From contig CAYUAP010000043.1 of assembly GCA_964442735.1 (NCBI GenBank), forward strand, positions 1-35,901: a stretch of 35,901 bases of DNA. Reading direction: 5' to 3'. Below, piece after piece: positions 1-6,921 of this stretch (positions are counted from its first letter, which is position 1; the number at the start of each line of letters is the position of its first letter). Source of the stretch: JAUNBG01 sp964442735 (GTDB lineage Bacteria > Planctomycetota > Planctomycetia > Pirellulales > Thermoguttaceae). Both the position numbers and the translations under genes were made by a program. A model generated the notes under the pieces. It had not been told where the DNA came from and did no database searches. It saw nothing but the letters and a program-made list of their open reading frames with translations.

Positions 1-107
1 CTCAAACCTCTTCGCCTGTCCAATCAGTGACATCTTTGACACAATGGCGTCATTTAACACGGCACAATTTGCACATCGCCCTGGTCAACATTTCCGGATT
101 GTACTCC

Positions 108-332
108 TTATAATGACGTAAGCAGACTGACAACAACACAAACGCCCTCCAATATTACCGCCGGGAATTGATAGCAAAGTGACTTGCCGCCACCTGTTGG
201 CATAACGGCAAAAAAATCCCTGCCGGAGAGGATCGCCTTGACAATCTCCTCCTGATTCGGTCTGAACGTATCGAAACCGAATAACTGCCGCAAGGTCTTT
301 TGGACGGTATTCTCTTCCAGGCTCCCGATCAA
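108..332 (-). pseudogene. RecQ-type DNA helicase, N-terminal fragment
   Basis: This reads as the first 74 residues of a RecQ-family ATP-dependent DNA helicase. It has the N-terminal segment LRQLFGFDTFRPNQEEIV followed by the Walker A region MPTGGGKSLCYQFPA. The frame stops just after VVVSLLTSL, where intact RecQ proteins continue VISPLISLMKDQV, so nearly the whole helicase core (DEAH box, motifs III-VI, RQC and HRDC domains) is missing. The start is a TTG at 332 with an in-frame TGA two codons upstream, so the N-terminus is natural. Downstream on the same strand (107 to 1) the frames are broken. One frame stays open to the window edge (about 75 to 1) and ends SKMSLIGQAKRFE, which I do not recognise. 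The fragment is most likely a decayed gene left by a rearrangement. A sequencing frameshift alone would not explain it, because no other frame resumes RecQ sequence. Confidence 0.75.
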
Positions 333-558
333 CTCTCAAGATTTATTTAAACGATTCCGCCAATCACACCATTATATATTTTATCCGGAATCTTCGGATT
401 TACAATAACGACTTCTAATCGAACAATTATCTTTCGATACTTTTCGAAATTCTCCTCATTCTTCCCATCATTTCGCTTGATGTTTTAACACAGCGTCTAT
501 CATGTCTAACGTTGAATGAACGTAAACCATTTATAAACAACGCTTGGGAGAATTTAGA

Positions 559-1149
559 ATGTGTATTATAGTTGTCAAACCGAGAGGGATTGAATTTCCG
601 AATGACGGGATTCTTGATTATTGTTTCCGGCGTAATCCGGACGGAGCAGGGATAATGCTTGCCGATCAGGGCAGGCTCATGATTCGCAAGGGGCTCATGA
701 CACGGGAAGAATTTTTCGATGTCTATCATGATCTGAAAGAGCGATTTCCCTGTAGTCCGTTTATTTTGCACTTCCGCTGGTCAACTGGCGGTGGGGTTCA
801 GCCGGGATTGTGCCATCCGTTTCCGATTGACTATCGAAAAAAGGTTCTTATGGCAAAGCAACCGTCGAACGTAAGAATCGCGGTAGCGCACAACGGTGTT
901 ATTTCCGAATGGAGCGGGATCGATGCGACCGTTTCCGATACATTGCTCTATGTGAAGAACGTCCTTTATCCGGCGTTTCGGGACGATCCGCGATACCTAT
1001 GCGTCCTGGAAAACAGAAAACGAATCGCCAATGAGGTTAACGGTTCCAGACTGGCGTTCATGACGGCTTCCGGGGCGATGTGTACAATCGGCGGTTTCTA
1101 CAAATACGACGGAGTCTACTATTCAAAACCGCTCCCGAGAGTATTTTGA
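559..1149 (+). CDS. Class II glutamine amidotransferase-like (Ntn hydrolase) protein, phage type
   Basis: Predicted 196-aa cytosolic Ntn-hydrolase-fold protein of the class II glutamine amidotransferase type. The ATG at 559 gives MCIIVVKPRG, with Cys2 as the nucleophile exposed after Met removal; an upstream in-frame TTG at 544 would bury it. GGGAG lies about 8 bases before the chosen ATG. Other family features are NPDGAGIML near residue 30, the FILHFRWSTGG strand near residue 70 and VAHNGVIS near residue 112, which resemble the glutamine-site strands of GlmS/PurF-type domains. There is no synthase partner domain, so the acceptor of any released ammonia is unknown. Stand-alone proteins starting MCII..KP.G are common in phages and mobile islands. 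The GNAT gene starts 10 bp downstream, implying co-transcription. The fold call is fairly secure; substrate and role are not. Confidence 0.72.
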   Translation: MCIIVVKPRGIEFPNDGILDYCFRRNPDGAGIMLADQGRLMIRKGLMTREEFFDVYHDLKERFPCSPFILHFRWSTGGGVQPGLCHPFPIDYRKKVLMAKQPSNVRIAVAHNGVISEWSGIDATVSDTLLYVKNVLYPAFRDDPRYLCVLENRKRIANEVNGSRLAFMTASGAMCTIGGFYKYDGVYYSKPLPRVF

Positions 1150-1159
1150 GGTAAAGACC

Positions 1160-1609
1160 ATGCAATACCGATTCATTGACCAAAACGACGTGACTACGCT
1201 GGCAGAATTGCGTATGGAATATTTCCGGGAAACATTCAATCGACCTCTTCCCGACGAGATCCTGCCCAACACAATCAGGTATCTGGAAGACGAACTCAAC
1301 ACCGGCGCACTGACGGGCGTTGTGGCGGTTCTGGGCGAACGAATCGTTGCCGTTGGTCTGTTGTCCGTCTTTTCGGTTATGCCGACCGTGCGCAACACAA
1401 CGGGCAAACGCGGGTATCTCTTTAACTTCTATACCCATCCGGAATATCGGCGACAAGGAATCGCGACGACGATTCTCGACAAGCTCAAAGACGAAGCCCG
1501 TAAACAAGGTGTTTGCGACCTCTTCTTAAATGCCCGAGAAATGGCGATTCCACTTTACGAAAAGGCCGGGTTCACGTTTCTTCGACATGAGATGCGGGTT
1601 CGTATTTAG
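1160..1609 (+). CDS. GNAT-family N-acetyltransferase
   Basis: A 149-aa single-domain GNAT protein, expected to move an acetyl group from acetyl-CoA to an amine. The acetyl-CoA-binding motif A is clear: beta4 YLFNFYTHPEYR followed by the pyrophosphate loop RRQGIA (residues 97-102) and helix TTILDKLKDEA. The C-terminal motif B region, ending YEKAGFTFLRHEM, is also typical. The ATG at 1160 follows GAGGTAAAGACC, a reasonable ribosome binding site. It starts 10 bp after the class II amidotransferase-like gene and probably shares its transcript. The acceptor cannot be read from the sequence; small molecules, toxins and ribosomal proteins are all possible for this family. Confidence 0.85.
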   Translation: MQYRFIDQNDVTTLAELRMEYFRETFNRPLPDEILPNTIRYLEDELNTGALTGVVAVLGERIVAVGLLSVFSVMPTVRNTTGKRGYLFNFYTHPEYRRQGIATTILDKLKDEARKQGVCDLFLNAREMAIPLYEKAGFTFLRHEMRVRI

Positions 1610-1824
1610 CAATGCAATCTTTCAGACTACGGCCGGGTTCATTGCAGAACATGCAAACAAGAAACGAAGAATAAATTCGACTTAAAGAAAATGGTGTTTC
1701 AATATGCAATACAGGACTCTGCCAAATTCCTCATTTGACGCATTTGGGGAACGGCAGACACACCTGTTCCGGCAAGTTAAAAGATAAACCATCATTCTCT
1801 TCCGGATTGAATTCGTACCGGAAT

Positions 1825-2904
1825 TCAGTCGGCAACGTTTGACTTCCTCCTTGACTTCGCGGTGTTTTCATTCGTATTACCTTCAATACTCTTTTTGCTA
1901 TTGTATTGACTCCATATTTTGCGAAGACGTTTTTTCATTTCGTTGCAAAGAGACTGCGGTCCAACTATTGTCGCATGGTCTTCATATTGAAGTAACCAGC
2001 GGAAAAAGGTCTTTTTGTTATCGACAATAACTTCGGCAATCGTCTGTCCCCTCGGCCTCTTTTCCATACGGAGAATCATCGAGTCTTCAGCCAAAACCTC
2101 CGGGCGGATATCCTTTTTAAAAAGAACGGTTGCTGTCGTTGTTTCGTCTTCTTTTAAAAAGGGATAGGAACCTGTGGAGACGATCTTTAACATGTCGAAT
2201 TCACGGGGAACGACAAATGTTCTTTGAAGCATTCGTATTTTCAGGAACCTGTCCACACGCCAGGTACAGACGTCTTCACGATGACTCGACCAACCGACAA
2301 CATAAAGAAGTCCGTTACTATAGAGGAATGAATAGGGATGAATTTCATACGATTTTTTACCTCTTCGCTGGGGAGAATGGTATTCGACTTTCAAAATTCG
2401 TTTTTCAATAATCGCTTTGAGAATCTTTTCAACGTCTTCGGGAACGCTCTGATATCCGATATTTGAAGTTCGTTTGACATAAAAGGCTCTTTTGACCTGT
2501 TTGGCGTATTCGATATCCTGACGGTCCACAACTTTTTCCATTTTCAGAAAACCGGAATCCAATCCACGTGTAAGACAGGTTTTACCAAGGGGGGCAAGAG
2601 CCGTTTCAGCAACGGCCAAAGCAATCATTTCATCCCGATTGAACGTCGGCATAAAACTGAACGTTTCCGAATTGAACGAATAGACCTTTTCGCCATGTGC
2701 CCGATTTCGCGAATGAAGTTTACCGAAAACCGCCTCAATGGTCTCCAGATCCCGTCGAATGGTCAGTATACTGGCACCAAGTATTTCAGAAAGCTCCTTG
2801 ATCGACCTGCCTTCGCGGCTATCGATCAGCGACTGAACCAGACGCCATTGTCTTATCCATGAGTTGCCCTGTTGTTCGTTTTCCTGCTTCAAACTATCGT
2901 TCAT
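1825..2904 (-). CDS. HTH-WYL-WCX transcriptional regulator
   Basis: A 359-aa ligand-sensing transcriptional regulator. Residues about 18-65 form a winged HTH of the DeoR/HTH_11 type (SIKELSEILGASILTIRRDLETIE). Residues about 165-235 match a WYL domain (IHPYSFLYSNGLLYVVGW...TWRVDRF), with LLYVVG standing where WYL usually occurs. The C-terminal part (residues 255-345) looks like a WCX extension. Related proteins (PafBC, BrxR/CapW types) regulate DNA-damage or phage-defence operons, binding nucleic acid or a nucleotide through the WYL domain. AGGAG precedes the ATG, and a consensus promoter lies upstream (2967-2995). No defence operon is next to it; the nearest genes are a GNAT/amidotransferase pair on the other strand and partition- and integrase-like remnants. 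The last ~25 residues are charged and low in complexity. Confidence 0.88.
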   Translation of the reverse strand: MNDSLKQENEQQGNSWIRQWRLVQSLIDSREGRSIKELSEILGASILTIRRDLETIEAVFGKLHSRNRAHGEKVYSFNSETFSFMPTFNRDEMIALAVAETALAPLGKTCLTRGLDSGFLKMEKVVDRQDIEYAKQVKRAFYVKRTSNIGYQSVPEDVEKILKAIIEKRILKVEYHSPQRRGKKSYEIHPYSFLYSNGLLYVVGWSSHREDVCTWRVDRFLKIRMLQRTFVVPREFDMLKIVSTGSYPFLKEDETTTATVLFKKDIRPEVLAEDSMILRMEKRPRGQTIAEVIVDNKKTFFRWLLQYEDHATIVGPQSLCNEMKKRLRKIWSQYNSKKSIEGNTNENTAKSRRKSNVAD

Positions 2905-2966
2905 GTCATTCTCTCCTGATCAAAAAACAGCCAAAACGCATTTTCTTGAAAATCTTGTTTCCCCGT

Positions 2967-2995
2967 ATTTTAAGGCATTACTTTAATGTTGTCAA
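2967..2995 (-). promoter_or_regulatory. Sigma70-type promoter of the WYL regulator
   Basis: Reading leftward, TTGACA (2995-2990) and TAAAAT (2972-2967) are separated by exactly 17 bases. The -35 is perfect and the -10 matches 5 of 6. The predicted start is near 2960, leaving a leader of about 55 bases before the ATG at 2904. Confidence 0.7.
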
Positions 2996-3190
2996 GAACA
3001 GGTGTATCAGAAAGTATACTCCTAAATACCTACTTTGAGACAACTTGCCTCTAAAGGTGTTTTTGCCGGTTTTCATAATCTTTGTTCTGATTATAATGCT
3101 TGTAGCGATTAAGAAATTCTCCAAAACAACATTAAATTCCTGTGACTATAACCCGTTTTTTCGAATGAACATAAAGGAATAGCTGAAACC

Positions 3191-3322
3191 ATGACCAAAT
3201 CCAATCTCGTAACAGGCCTGACTTCCGCCGCCCTGTTTGAGCGAACGCCTGCCAACCGACTCTTCCGCTTCATCGAAATCAGAATCCATTATATTATCTT
3301 TACCCGATTGAAGCGTTTCTAA
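3191..3322 (+). CDS. Possible small protein of 43 aa, unknown
   Basis: A 43-codon ATG-to-TAA frame lies in the otherwise gene-free stretch 2996-3450. AAAGGA stands about 13 bases upstream, so translation support is weak. The product is basic and amphipathic (it ends RIHYIIFTRLKRF), with no signal peptide or known motif. The rest of the stretch holds the WYL promoter and no other structure I can support. This could equally be a chance frame. Confidence 0.2.
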   Translation: MTKSNLVTGLTSAALFERTPANRLFRFIEIRIHYIIFTRLKRF

Positions 3323-3450
3323 TCTGTTTGATCGTTTTCCTGGCTTGATTCATTGAATCCCTGAAAGACCTTTTGGGGGTAAGGGGGAATTTTACGCCTG
3401 TAGTGAATCACACAACCATAAATATAGCTTCACAAACAAGGAACACTCAA

Positions 3451-4491
3451 ATGAAAAGCAAGCAAAAAAGTAAGAAAAAGAATCGCCGACCGGAAAAGAA
3501 GTTCATGATTCTCTATTTTGGAACTCCGCCGATGATGTCTGCGTTAAAGGAACTGGCGGAAGCACAAGGACGAACAGAAACTGTCATTCTTTGTTCTGTC
3601 ATTGAAGATGGTTTGTCACGTTTTTTTCGGGACTGGGAGAATAACGGAGAAAGTCGTCAGGATATTCCTGATTGTATTCATCGGCCAACGAAGAAACTTT
3701 CCAACAAGTCATGGTGGTATCAGATGGGAGCGGAACCTCTCAAGGGGCCGGGGTATGTGGACTGGGCTTTCCCGGAACATCATACTGCCATTTCTCTTCA
3801 TGTAGATGGTCCGGTGGCGAAAACGTTACGTGAATACTGCTATGTCGAAGGCCTGGCCCCGGAAGTGGCTTGTGAAAACTTTCTGATTGACATTCTGAAC
3901 GAGCGAAAACAAAGAGGACAGATCGAAAACTGGACTCCTGTCTCAAAGACGGAATTCAAAATCCTGCCTCCATTGCTCAACCACAAGACAAATTGGGAAC
4001 GAAGTTTTACACAGAATTCCCAAAGAGAAAAACGGATTTACGAAGCGAACAAAAATATCCTCATGTGGGTTGAAACCGGGCAAAGTGATATGCGTCCGCC
4101 GTTGGAGCAGCTTTTCAACGACCAGATAGAAAGAAATGTACAAGGATTAATTCACGACTATCTGGTGGAAGTATTTGCACTCTGCGAACAGGACGGAATG
4201 AATCGCGATCATGTACCTTCCGTTGTTCATGAGGCAATTGATACGCCGGAAGGCGATAAAACTTATTATCTGGACCCGGACTGGCGGGATGTTGCCAATC
4301 CTTACGCTCACGGCGAGTTCCATTTTTTCTTTTGCGAGATCGTTGCCAAGGGAATACGCGACGCGTGTTACTTTATGAACATGACACCACGATATTTGAT
4401 CGAGAAACTTCTCATCGATATTTTGGATAACGAAAAAGAGAATGGAGCCATTGATAACTGGGAACATCGCGAAGTGGACGACTGTATATAA
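3451..4491 (+). CDS. Unknown protein with an internally duplicated helical unit
   Basis: I do not recognise this 346-aa cytosolic protein. The ATG at 3451 is preferred because AAGGA lies 8 bases upstream; an upstream in-frame extension lacks a ribosome binding site. The N-terminus is very basic (lysine-rich, residues 1-17). Residues 119-161 and 295-337 are copies of one unit: both share VAK, R, CY and P, then FLIDILNERKQRGQIENW against LLIDILDNEKENGAIDNW. Two weaker related segments may lie at residues 27-65 and 225-260. The short helix-turn-helix spacing resembles ribbon-helix-helix DNA-binding units, but that is inference. A ParB-like gene begins 60 bp downstream on the same strand, so the two may have formed one unit in partition, regulation or phage-like control. 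No membrane segment or secretion signal is present. Confidence 0.6.
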   Translation: MKSKQKSKKKNRRPEKKFMILYFGTPPMMSALKELAEAQGRTETVILCSVIEDGLSRFFRDWENNGESRQDIPDCIHRPTKKLSNKSWWYQMGAEPLKGPGYVDWAFPEHHTAISLHVDGPVAKTLREYCYVEGLAPEVACENFLIDILNERKQRGQIENWTPVSKTEFKILPPLLNHKTNWERSFTQNSQREKRIYEANKNILMWVETGQSDMRPPLEQLFNDQIERNVQGLIHDYLVEVFALCEQDGMNRDHVPSVVHEAIDTPEGDKTYYLDPDWRDVANPYAHGEFHFFFCEIVAKGIRDACYFMNMTPRYLIEKLLIDILDNEKENGAIDNWEHREVDDCI

Positions 4492-4551
4492 ATAATCATA
4501 CGTCATTATAATCTTCCAGAAAATGAGGTTTCACATCGGAGGAACACAAAA

Positions 4552-4815
4552 ATGAACAAATGGATCAATCCCGAACTAATCAAATTCGACCTCTCAGTAT
4601 ACGCAAGAGCTAGGATTAATGAAGAGGTTGTTACGGAATATACCGAACGAATAAAGCAGAATGATAATTTTCCTCCTATTCTTTTATACTGGAATGGCAG
4701 GAAGGAAGAATATTTCCTTGCCGATGGCTATCATCGTTTTTTAGCCTATCAGGCGATTGAGCCAAAAGCATATATTTTTTCCAGACTTCTTATGGGCCGT
4801 TCTCCAATCGCATGA
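4552..4815 (+). pseudogene. ParB/Srx-like N-terminal domain protein, truncated
   Basis: The first ~70 residues match the ParB/Sulfiredoxin-like N-terminal domain found in many stand-alone DNA-binding or nuclease-like proteins: RARINEEVVTEYTERI, then FPPILLYWNGRKEEYFLADGYHRFLAYQAI, with the conserved (A)DGYHR motif. The start is solid, with GGAGGA eight bases before the ATG. Family members continue after 'AYQAIG..EI' into a helix-turn-helix region of more than 100 residues. Here the frame instead runs about 15 unrelated residues to a TGA at 4813-4815, where tyrosine-recombinase sequence begins in another frame. So this is a 3'-truncated gene produced by a deletion or recombination. It is unlikely to keep DNA binding, though the surviving domain could still be made. 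Confidence 0.7.
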
Positions 4816-5402
4816 CCATTAGCGGACCGCCAATTCAAGGACTCAGCGGTCAGGATCGCGCCATGCTGTATTATATCGCCGCATGGACCGGGTTGAGACG
4901 CAAGGAACTCGGAAGTCTTACGTTGAATCATATTTTTCTTGACGCACCGGTTCCTTATTTGACCGTTCCTGCCGCCTATTCCAAGCGAAAGAGAGACGAC
5001 GTTCTCTATCTTCACGAAGGTCTGGTTGCTCTCTTGAAGAAGTGGCTTGACCGTAAGAAACCTGAAAAAACAGATCTGCTGTTTTCAATGGTCGAGGAAA
5101 CCGGCGGCGTGGAACGCAAAACGTCGAAAATGATTCTGTTCGATCTGAACTCCGCACGAAACTTTTGGATTTCGGAAGCGTCTTCGCCGGATGAAATACA
5201 AAAACGCGAAGAGAGTGACTTTCTCAAATACAAGGATTCCCAAGGTCGATTCGCCGATTTTCATTGTCTGCGTCACACGTTTATTACGAATCTTTCGCTT
5301 TCCGGAGTTTCGCCCAAAATCGCGCAGACGTTGGCCCGGCATATCAAAAGAAATAGAAGGGACCTCTTTTGCAAGAAAAATGATTTTGTTGACATACCTT
5401 AA
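4812..5402 (+). pseudogene. Tyrosine recombinase/integrase fragment, both ends missing
   Basis: This is the central catalytic part of a phage-type integrase of the form common in Planctomycetes. The recognisable series is GLSGQDRAMLYYIAAWTGLRRKEL (catalytic Arg I in TGLRRKE), AAYSKRKRDDVLYLHEGL (the beta-hairpin lysine region) and ADFHCLRHTFITNLSLSG (the HxxRH box with Arg II). The N-terminal SAM-like core-binding domain is absent. The C-terminus breaks after AQTLARHI: intact relatives continue with a helix and the YTH tyrosine nucleophile, but here it turns into KRNRRDLFCKKNDFVDIP and stops. With no tyrosine, the product cannot recombine DNA. The ATG at 4812 overlaps the ParB-like stop, but this is a junction and not a natural gene start, since integrase-like reading may extend up to about 4790. 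It marks a former integrative element. Confidence 0.78.
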
Positions 5403-5480
5403 AGATCCAATCGCCACTTTGGTTGAATAGGTCTTAACAATCCTTTTTCAAGGATATATCAGTTTATTTTTTTAATTTGA

Positions 5481-5616
5481 GGAGAAAAATGTCCGATCTT
5501 AATAATGAAGATTCCTCCAATCCTTTCAAAAAAAGGTTCCCGACTTCAGGAGAAAAATGTCCGATCTTAATAATGAAGATTCCTTCGGTCTTTTAAAAAA
5601 AAGGTTCCCGACTTCA
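5481..5616 (+). repeat. 68-bp tandem duplication covering an RBS and start codon
   Basis: Positions 5481-5548 and 5549-5616 are two head-to-tail copies of 68 bp with about five mismatches. Each holds GGAGAAAAATG plus the next 19 or so codons. Because 68 is not a multiple of three, the first copy reads into the second in the wrong frame and stops. Confidence 0.9.
5489..5596 (+). CDS. 35-aa leader frame created by the duplicated start
   Basis: The first copy of the duplication has its own ribosome binding site (GAGGAG) and ATG. Its frame starts like the downstream gene (MSDLNNEDSSNPFKKRF) but shifts out of register in the second copy and ends at TAA 5594-5596. If translated, it overlaps the start of the next gene and would act as an upstream frame that competes with or couples to it. 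It may simply be a by-product. Confidence 0.3.
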   Translation: MSDLNNEDSSNPFKKRFPTSGEKCPILIMKIPSVF

Positions 5617-6480
5617 ACAGAATCGCCATTAATTCCTCCTCAACAGAGATATCAACCAACTCCAATGCCGCAACAAAAGAGAGGAAGTACCACGGTAACG
5701 ATAATGGTATTGATTCTGCTGATAATCAGTTATGGATATATGTTATTTGAAGAAATCATTTTCTCTATTCAGCCTAAACTACTGCAAAGCGGTTACTTTT
5801 CTGGAATATTGATGGATTTCATCGATCAATATTGGTGTTATATACGACTTGGATTGAATGTATTTTATTTTGTTTTTTGTGTTGTTACTTTTATTATTTT
5901 TTTTACAGAAAACAAAGTTCCATTTTCATCAGACCTTTCGCAACAGAGATATCAACCAACTCCAATGCCGCAACAAAAGAGAGGAAGCGCCACGGTAACG
6001 ATAATGGTATTGATTTTGTTGATGATCAATTATGGATTTTATGGAATTGGTGGAATCATTTTCACTATTCTTCCTAAACTACAGGAAAGCGGTTACTTTT
6101 CTGAAATATTGATGGTTTCCATCTATCAATATTGGTGTTATATACGACTTGGATTGAATGTATTTAATTTTGTTTTTTGTATTGTTACTTTTATTGTTTT
6201 TTTTACAGGAAACAAAGTTCCATTATCATCAGACCTTTCGCAACAAAGATATCAACCAACTCCAATGCCGCAACCAATGAAAAAACAAATCCCGGCAATG
6301 GTAATGATATTGGTTATGTTGATGGTTCAGTTCCTTTACATGATTTGGTGGTCTTTATTGATAAAATATGATTCCCTTTCCAGAATATTTGGTGATATCA
6401 CTCAATACTTGATGATTGGAGTTCATATTCTTCTGGTTATTATGTGTATCGTAACTTTCATTATAGGGGATAATGATTGA
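5557..6480 (+). CDS. Multi-pass membrane protein made of three ~100-aa repeats, unknown function
   Basis: A 307-aa protein with a soluble 28-residue start followed by three repeats at residues 29-128, 129-228 and 229-307. Each begins with a proline-rich cytosolic linker (QQRYQPTPMPQ) and carries two hydrophobic segments, for example VTIMVLILLIISYGYML and YIRLGLNVFYFVFCVVTF, giving about six membrane spans. Repeats 1 and 2 are nearly identical at DNA level; repeat 3 keeps the linker but diverges in the membrane part and is shorter. Copy number therefore probably changes by recombination. No known family is recognised. It lies next to integrase remnants and is followed by a good terminator (6590-6619), so it is likely transcribed alone. 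Codon use is AT-rich compared with the neighbours. Confidence 0.7.
   Translation: MSDLNNEDSFGLLKKRFPTSTESPLIPPQQRYQPTPMPQQKRGSTTVTIMVLILLIISYGYMLFEEIIFSIQPKLLQSGYFSGILMDFIDQYWCYIRLGLNVFYFVFCVVTFIIFFTENKVPFSSDLSQQRYQPTPMPQQKRGSATVTIMVLILLMINYGFYGIGGIIFTILPKLQESGYFSEILMVSIYQYWCYIRLGLNVFNFVFCIVTFIVFFTGNKVPLSSDLSQQRYQPTPMPQPMKKQIPAMVMILVMLMVQFLYMIWWSLLIKYDSLSRIFGDITQYLMIGVHILLVIMCIVTFIIGDND
5641..6480 (+). repeat. 300-bp tandem repeat array inside a coding region
   Basis: The unit starts CAACAGAGATATCAACCAAC at 5641 and 5941, and in near-identical form at 6241, with a period of exactly 300 bp. The first two units differ at only scattered positions. The third matches for its first ~35 bp and then diverges. 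The period is a multiple of three, so the reading frame is kept. Confidence 0.93.
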
Positions 6481-6589
6481 CGGGTTCTGACTTTCGCTGA
6501 CTGTTGTTTACACTATATAATATAGTATTCCGTAATCTTTAAAAACTGAAGGTACCAAGATTCAAGAAAATATCCTCCCATTCATAGCC

Positions 6590-6619
6590 TGGAGGTTAAA
6601 ATAGCCTCCATTTTTGTTT
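6590..6619 (+). terminator. Rho-independent terminator
   Basis: The stem TGGAGG/CCTCCA (6590-6595, 6605-6610) with a 9-base loop is followed directly by TTTTTGTTT. It is placed to end transcripts of the repeat membrane protein 110 bp upstream. Confidence 0.65.
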
Positions 6620-6876
6620 GGTTAAGAATATTAATTATTTAAAGTGGACTGTCTAATAATAACGGAGTGAATTTTCATGAATAAAACGATTAAAATATAT
6701 TCTGTTTACTTTGCTTTCATACCTATTCTATTTCGTAATCATTCACGAACGATTTTGGAACCAATCGAGTAGACGGGGCCACCATTGATTTAGGTTTCGA
6801 CCTAGATCTGTACCAGGTTTCCCCTTTTGTGCCTCAATAGTCGTATACCATTCAATAATGTATCCCGTCCCTCATC
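6620..6876. other. Gene-free stretch holding the 3' flank of the group II intron remnant
   Basis: No convincing gene lies here. An ATG frame at 6677 on the plus strand is short and AT-rich. On the minus strand, the first ~60 bases next to the domain V-like hairpin (about 6820-6876) would hold the intron's domain VI and 3' end. A weak stem with GATACATT and AATGGTATAC is visible there, but the exact intron end cannot be fixed. Confidence 0.4.
6733..6763 (-). repeat. 31-bp dispersed repeat, copy 1
   Basis: On the minus strand this reads TGGTTCCAAAATCGTTCG followed by TGAATGATTACGA. It matches 31300-31330 (plus) with one mismatch in 31. Both copies are intergenic. Confidence 0.75.
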
Positions 6877-6910
6877 TCACCGGACATGTAGATTTCCCCC
6901 ATCCGGCGAA
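6877..6910 (-). ncRNA. Group II intron domain V-like hairpin
   Basis: A 34-nt hairpin lies 11 nt after the stop of the maturase fragment, on the same strand. Its outer stem is TCGCCGGA against TCCGGTGA (one G-U pair), a two-base bulge region follows, and a short upper stem is capped by GAAA. This matches the size and shape of group II intron domain V. The catalytic-triad position reads CGC instead of the more usual AGC; CGC is known from group IIC introns. The upper stem is weak (mismatched), consistent with decay. Confidence 0.55.
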
Positions 6911-6921
6911 CATTGATGTAC

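Noticed and set aside
427..771. A 114-aa minus-strand frame overlapping the amidotransferase start
   Set aside because: Most of it mirrors the opposite coding gene; the rest has no recognisable domain.
1058..1507. A 149-aa minus-strand frame
   Set aside because: It is antisense to the conserved GNAT gene and shows no domain.
1806..1830. Stem TGAATTC-6-GAATTCA at the end of the WYL gene as a terminator
   Set aside because: No T-run follows on the minus strand, and the stem overlaps the stop codon; it may be chance.
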